Both the position numbers and the translations under genes were made by a program. A stretch of DNA of 64,000 nt, from the NCBI GenBank assembly GCA_905215775.1, contig CAJMRM010000003.1:1-64000 (forward strand), in the 5' to 3' direction. The stretch comes from an uncultured bacterium. GTDB taxonomy: Bacteria; Bacillota; Clostridia; Lachnospirales; Lachnospiraceae. The notes beneath the pieces are model-generated. The model was not told where the DNA came from. It saw nothing but the letters and a program-made list of their open reading frames with translations, and did not search any database. Shown here piece after piece: positions 61,936 to 64,000 of the stretch (positions are counted from its first letter, which is position 1; every line of letters begins with the position of its first letter).

Positions 61936-62085
61936 GTGCGCACAAAGATTACACTGGCATGTACAGAATGCAAGCAGCGCAATTACAACATGACGAAGGA
62001 TAAGAAAACTCATCCGGACCGCATGGAGACTAAGAAGTACTGCAGATTCTGCAAGAGACACACAATGCACAAAGAAACTAAGTAA
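61936..62085 (+). CDS. rpmG: 50S ribosomal protein L33
   Basis: A 49-residue L33 with a GTG start at 61936 (GGAGG 8 bases ahead). It is of the zinc-binding type: C-x2-C (LACTECKQ) and C-x2-C (YCRFCKRH). The rest is Lys/Arg/Thr-rich, ending KETK. It is a component of the large ribosomal subunit near the E site. First gene of the secE-nusG cluster; no tRNA lies between it and secE. Confidence 0.95.
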   Translation: MRTKITLACTECKQRNYNMTKDKKTHPDRMETKKYCRFCKRHTMHKETK

Positions 62086-62110
62086 TCCGGTTTTCAGAAG
62101 GACGTGAATT

Positions 62111-62317
62111 ATGGGAGAAACAGCAAGTAATGAGAAAGCCCCCAAAAAGGACTTTATCAAAGGCTTAAAAGCTGAATTCAGCAAGATCATCTGGCCGGAT
62201 AAAGAAACTCTGACAAAACAGTCCGTTGTGGTAGTAGTGACAACGCTTGTTTTGGGAATTGCGATCGCACTCCTTGATCTGATCATTAAGTTTGGTCTCA
62301 ATATCGTTATTGGTTAA
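62111..62317 (+). CDS. secE: preprotein translocase subunit SecE
   Basis: A 68-residue single-span SecE: an N-terminal cytosolic part with KGLKAEFSKIIWPDKETLTKQ (the conserved amphipathic helix and WP motif) and a membrane helix (~40-65). It clamps SecY in the translocon. Position between rpmG and nusG is canonical. Confidence 0.95.
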   Translation: MGETASNEKAPKKDFIKGLKAEFSKIIWPDKETLTKQSVVVVVTTLVLGIAIALLDLIIKFGLNIVIG

Positions 62318-62332
62318 GGATGAGGTGAAGAT

Positions 62333-62848
62333 ATGTCAGAAGCACAATGGTATGTTGTACACACTTATTCCGGATATGAGAATAAGGTAAAAGTTGACAT
62401 TGAAAAGACAATTGAAAACAGAGGACTTCAGGACCAGATCTTAGAGGTTTCTGTCCCGTTGGAAGAGGTTATCGAGCTGAAGAACGGCGCTCAGAAGCAG
62501 GTGGAACGCAAGATGTTCCCGGGCTACGTGCTGATCCATATGATCATGAACGATGATACGTGGTACGTGGTCAGAAACACCAGAGGCGTGACCGGTTTCG
62601 TAGGACCGGGATCCAAGCCGGTGCCGCTCAGCGAGGATGAAATGAGAAACCTCGGATTTAAGACAACCGGAGTCGTCGTTGATTTTGAAGTCGGAGATAC
62701 CATCGTAGTGATGTCCGGCGCATGGAAGGATACCGTGGGCGTCGTTAAGACCGTCAACGAATCCAGACAGTCCTTAACGATCAACGTCGAAATGTTCGGC
62801 CGTGAAACACCGGTAGAACTGAATTTTTCTGAAGTGAAGAAAATGTAG
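62333..62848 (+). CDS. nusG: transcription termination/antitermination protein NusG
   Basis: A 171-residue NusG: NGN domain (WYVVHTYSGYENKVK...MFPGYVLIHM) and a C-terminal KOW domain (FEVGDTIVVMSGAWKDTVG). It binds RNA polymerase and aids elongation, pausing and Rho or ribosome coupling. It lies 15 bases after secE. Confidence 0.96.
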   Translation: MSEAQWYVVHTYSGYENKVKVDIEKTIENRGLQDQILEVSVPLEEVIELKNGAQKQVERKMFPGYVLIHMIMNDDTWYVVRNTRGVTGFVGPGSKPVPLSEDEMRNLGFKTTGVVVDFEVGDTIVVMSGAWKDTVGVVKTVNESRQSLTINVEMFGRETPVELNFSEVKKM

Positions 62849-62875
62849 GCTGCGCCCGTTTGCGCAGATGTACGA

Positions 62876-62902
62876 GTGGGAGGGAAATCCCGACATTACC
62901 AC
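62876..62902 (+). promoter_or_regulatory. candidate L1-binding RNA motif, upstream of rplK
   Basis: GTGGGAGGG (62876-62884) is followed by AAATCCCGACATT and ACCAC (62898-62902). The GGGA/TCCC stem with an inner GTGGG...ACCAC base resembles the 23S rRNA site bound by L1 (GUGGGAG...AUACCAC). A separate CTGCGC/GCGCAG hairpin lies just upstream (62850-62867). A near copy precedes rplA. Confidence 0.7.
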
Positions 62903-62924
62903 ATGATTTAGGAGGTGCCTAATT

Positions 62925-63350
62925 ATGGCAAAGAAAGTAACAGGATATATCAAATTACAGATCCCGGCAGGAAAGGCTACACCGGCTCCGCCAGTAGGTC
63001 CGGCACTCGGACAGCACGGCGTTAATATCGTACAGTTCACAAAGGAGTTCAACGCCAGAACTGCTGACCAGGGCGACATGGTCATCCCGGTTGTTATCAC
63101 CGTTTATGCGGACAGAAGCTTCAGCTTCATTACAAAGACTCCGCCGGCTGCTGTATTATTAAAGAAGGCCGCAAAGATCAAATCCGGTTCTGCAGCTCCC
63201 AACAAGACAAAGGTTGCTACCCTGTCCAGAGCTGAGGTTCAGAAGATCGCTGAATTAAAGATGCCGGATCTTAACGCTGCAAGCGTTGAGGCTGCTACCA
63301 GCATGATCGCAGGTACTGCCCGTTCCATGGGTATCGTTGTAGAGGATTAA
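62925..63350 (+). CDS. rplK: 50S ribosomal protein L11
   Basis: A 141-residue L11: N-terminal domain GYIKLQIPAGKATPAPPVGPALGQHGVN and C-terminal RNA-binding domain ending ASVEAATSMIAGTARSMGI. It is part of the GTPase-associated centre. AGGAGGT precedes ATG 62925. In the classic order rplK-rplA. Confidence 0.97.
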   Translation: MAKKVTGYIKLQIPAGKATPAPPVGPALGQHGVNIVQFTKEFNARTADQGDMVIPVVITVYADRSFSFITKTPPAAVLLKKAAKIKSGSAAPNKTKVATLSRAEVQKIAELKMPDLNAASVEAATSMIAGTARSMGIVVED

Positions 63351-63408
63351 TCCGAAGGCAGCAGGCTGTTTTCGCTGAGGGGCGAGATCCCCATACAGTG
63401 ACAAATAC

Positions 63409-63437
63409 GTGGGAGGGAGAACTCCCGACAATACCAC
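63409..63437 (+). promoter_or_regulatory. candidate L1-binding RNA motif, upstream of rplA
   Basis: GTGGGAG (63409-63415) with GGA-GAACTCCC and ending ATACCAC (63431-63437), a closer match to the L1 rRNA site than the rplK copy. It ends one base before the AGGAGG ribosome site of rplA, so bound L1 would block translation of its own message. Confidence 0.75.
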
Positions 63438-63452
63438 AGGAGGTTATTTAGA

Positions 63453-64000
63453 ATGAAAAGAGGAAAAAGATACGTAGAAGCGGCAAAAGCTATCGACCGC
63501 GCTACTCTTTATGATACAGCAGACGCTATCGCACTTGTAAAAAAGGCTGCTGTTGCAAAATTCGATGAAACTATCGAGGCTCACTTAAGAACTGGCTGTG
63601 ACGGCCGTCATGCTGACCAGCAGATCCGCGGCGCTGTTGTTCTGCCCCACGGAACTGGTAAGACTGTACGTATCCTTGTGTTCGCAAAGGGACCCAAGGC
63701 TGACGAGGCATTAGCAGCAGGCGCTGACTTTGTTGGTGCTGAGGAGCTGATCCCGAAGATCCAGAACGAGGGCTGGTTAGATTTCGACGTTGTTGTCGCT
63801 ACACCGGATATGATGGGCGTTGTTGGACGTCTTGGCCGTGTACTTGGACCCAAGGGCTTAATGCCGAACCCCAAGGCTGGAACTGTAACCATGGACGTTA
63901 CAAAGGCCATCAACGAGATCAAGGCTGGTAAGATTGAGTACAGACTCGATAAGACAAACATTATCCACGTGCCAGTAGGTAAGGCTTCTTTCACAGAAGA
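63453..64000 (+). CDS. rplA: 50S ribosomal protein L1 (partial, runs off the window)
   Basis: The first ~182 residues of L1: MKRGKRYVEAAKAIDR, the FDETIEAHLRTGCDGRHADQ segment, RGAVVLPHGTGKTVR and GRLGRVLGPKGLMPNPKAGT, all standard L1. About 50 residues remain beyond position 64000. AGGAGG about 9 bases before ATG 63453. L1 forms the mobile L1 stalk and probably represses this operon. Confidence 0.96.
   Translation, partial: MKRGKRYVEAAKAIDRATLYDTADAIALVKKAAVAKFDETIEAHLRTGCDGRHADQQIRGAVVLPHGTGKTVRILVFAKGPKADEALAAGADFVGAEELIPKIQNEGWLDFDVVVATPDMMGVVGRLGRVLGPKGLMPNPKAGTVTMDVTKAINEIKAGKIEYRLDKTNIIHVPVGKASFTE

Noticed and set aside
62086..62110. Looked for tRNA-Trp between rpmG and secE, as found in some Firmicutes
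   Set aside because: The gap is only 25 bases.

Overview
The window looks like a chromosomal segment of a Gram-positive anaerobic gut-type Clostridia, most likely Lachnospiraceae (the Clostridium XIVa / Enterocloster / Lacrimispora sort). The reasons are a SCIFF ranthipeptide locus (scfA-scfB) next to a fused secDF and tgt-yajC, a TIGR04086 membrane protein, a stand-alone OadB-type membrane subunit, two Dpp/Opp-type ABC operons, an aldehyde:ferredoxin-oxidoreductase-like gene, strong AGGAGG ribosome sites and near-consensus sigma-A promoters. Most of the DNA is moderately GC-rich. Three stretches are visibly AT-richer and look acquired: 1-1.3 kb, about 15-17.7 kb and about 29.3-31.6 kb. No rRNA, tRNA, transposase, integrase or CRISPR array was seen.

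Layout. 0-1.8 kb: divergent small exported protein and lipoprotein, then a small membrane protein. 1.85-5.9 kb: MarR repressor with a heterodimeric ABC exporter. 6.0-8.8 kb: CorC/CNNM-type cation protein, then a yybP-ykoY (Mn2+-type) riboswitch controlling an OadB-like plus OadG-like membrane pair. 8.9-14.8 kb: TIGR04086 protein, SCIFF precursor and radical-SAM maturase, secDF, tgt, yajC. 15.1-18.8 kb: accessory island with a DUF3990 (ART-like)-NADAR pair, a GNAT and an MqsR-like toxin with a Panacea antitoxin. 18.8-28 kb: a PHP hydrolase split over two genes, divergent from a glycerophosphodiester-type ABC importer with two GDPD enzymes, a MATE exporter and a GNAT. 28-31.6 kb: secreted DUF5722 glycosidase-like protein, GrpB, GyrI-like and DUF1016 nuclease genes. 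31.6-35.4 kb: PF06541 membrane protein, recQ, LysR regulator.

35.6-44.9 kb is one long operon: serine hydrolase, DUF3899, Dpp-type peptide importer (five genes) and CapA-like phosphoesterase-fold protein. 45.2-47.9 kb is argGH. 48.1-54.5 kb is a second Dpp/Nik-type importer with compact ATPases, co-transcribed with a divergent AOR-like tungsten/molybdenum oxidoreductase. Two related 84-base repeats bracket it. 54.9-61.7 kb: udk, a cell-wall-binding protein, mreB, recD2, comF and a lipoprotein. From 61.8 kb to the right edge runs the classic rpmG-secE-nusG-rplK-rplA cluster, with a candidate L1-binding RNA motif before rplK and another before rplA.

Most promising for new biology: (1) the manganese-type riboswitch driving an OadB/OadG-like pair with no decarboxylase subunits, (2) the overlapping DUF3990-NADAR pair, (3) the AOR-like gene joined to a five-gene importer, and (4) the two-GDPD import operon opposite a split CehA-type hydrolase. 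All functional assignments come from reading motifs by eye; no database search was run.
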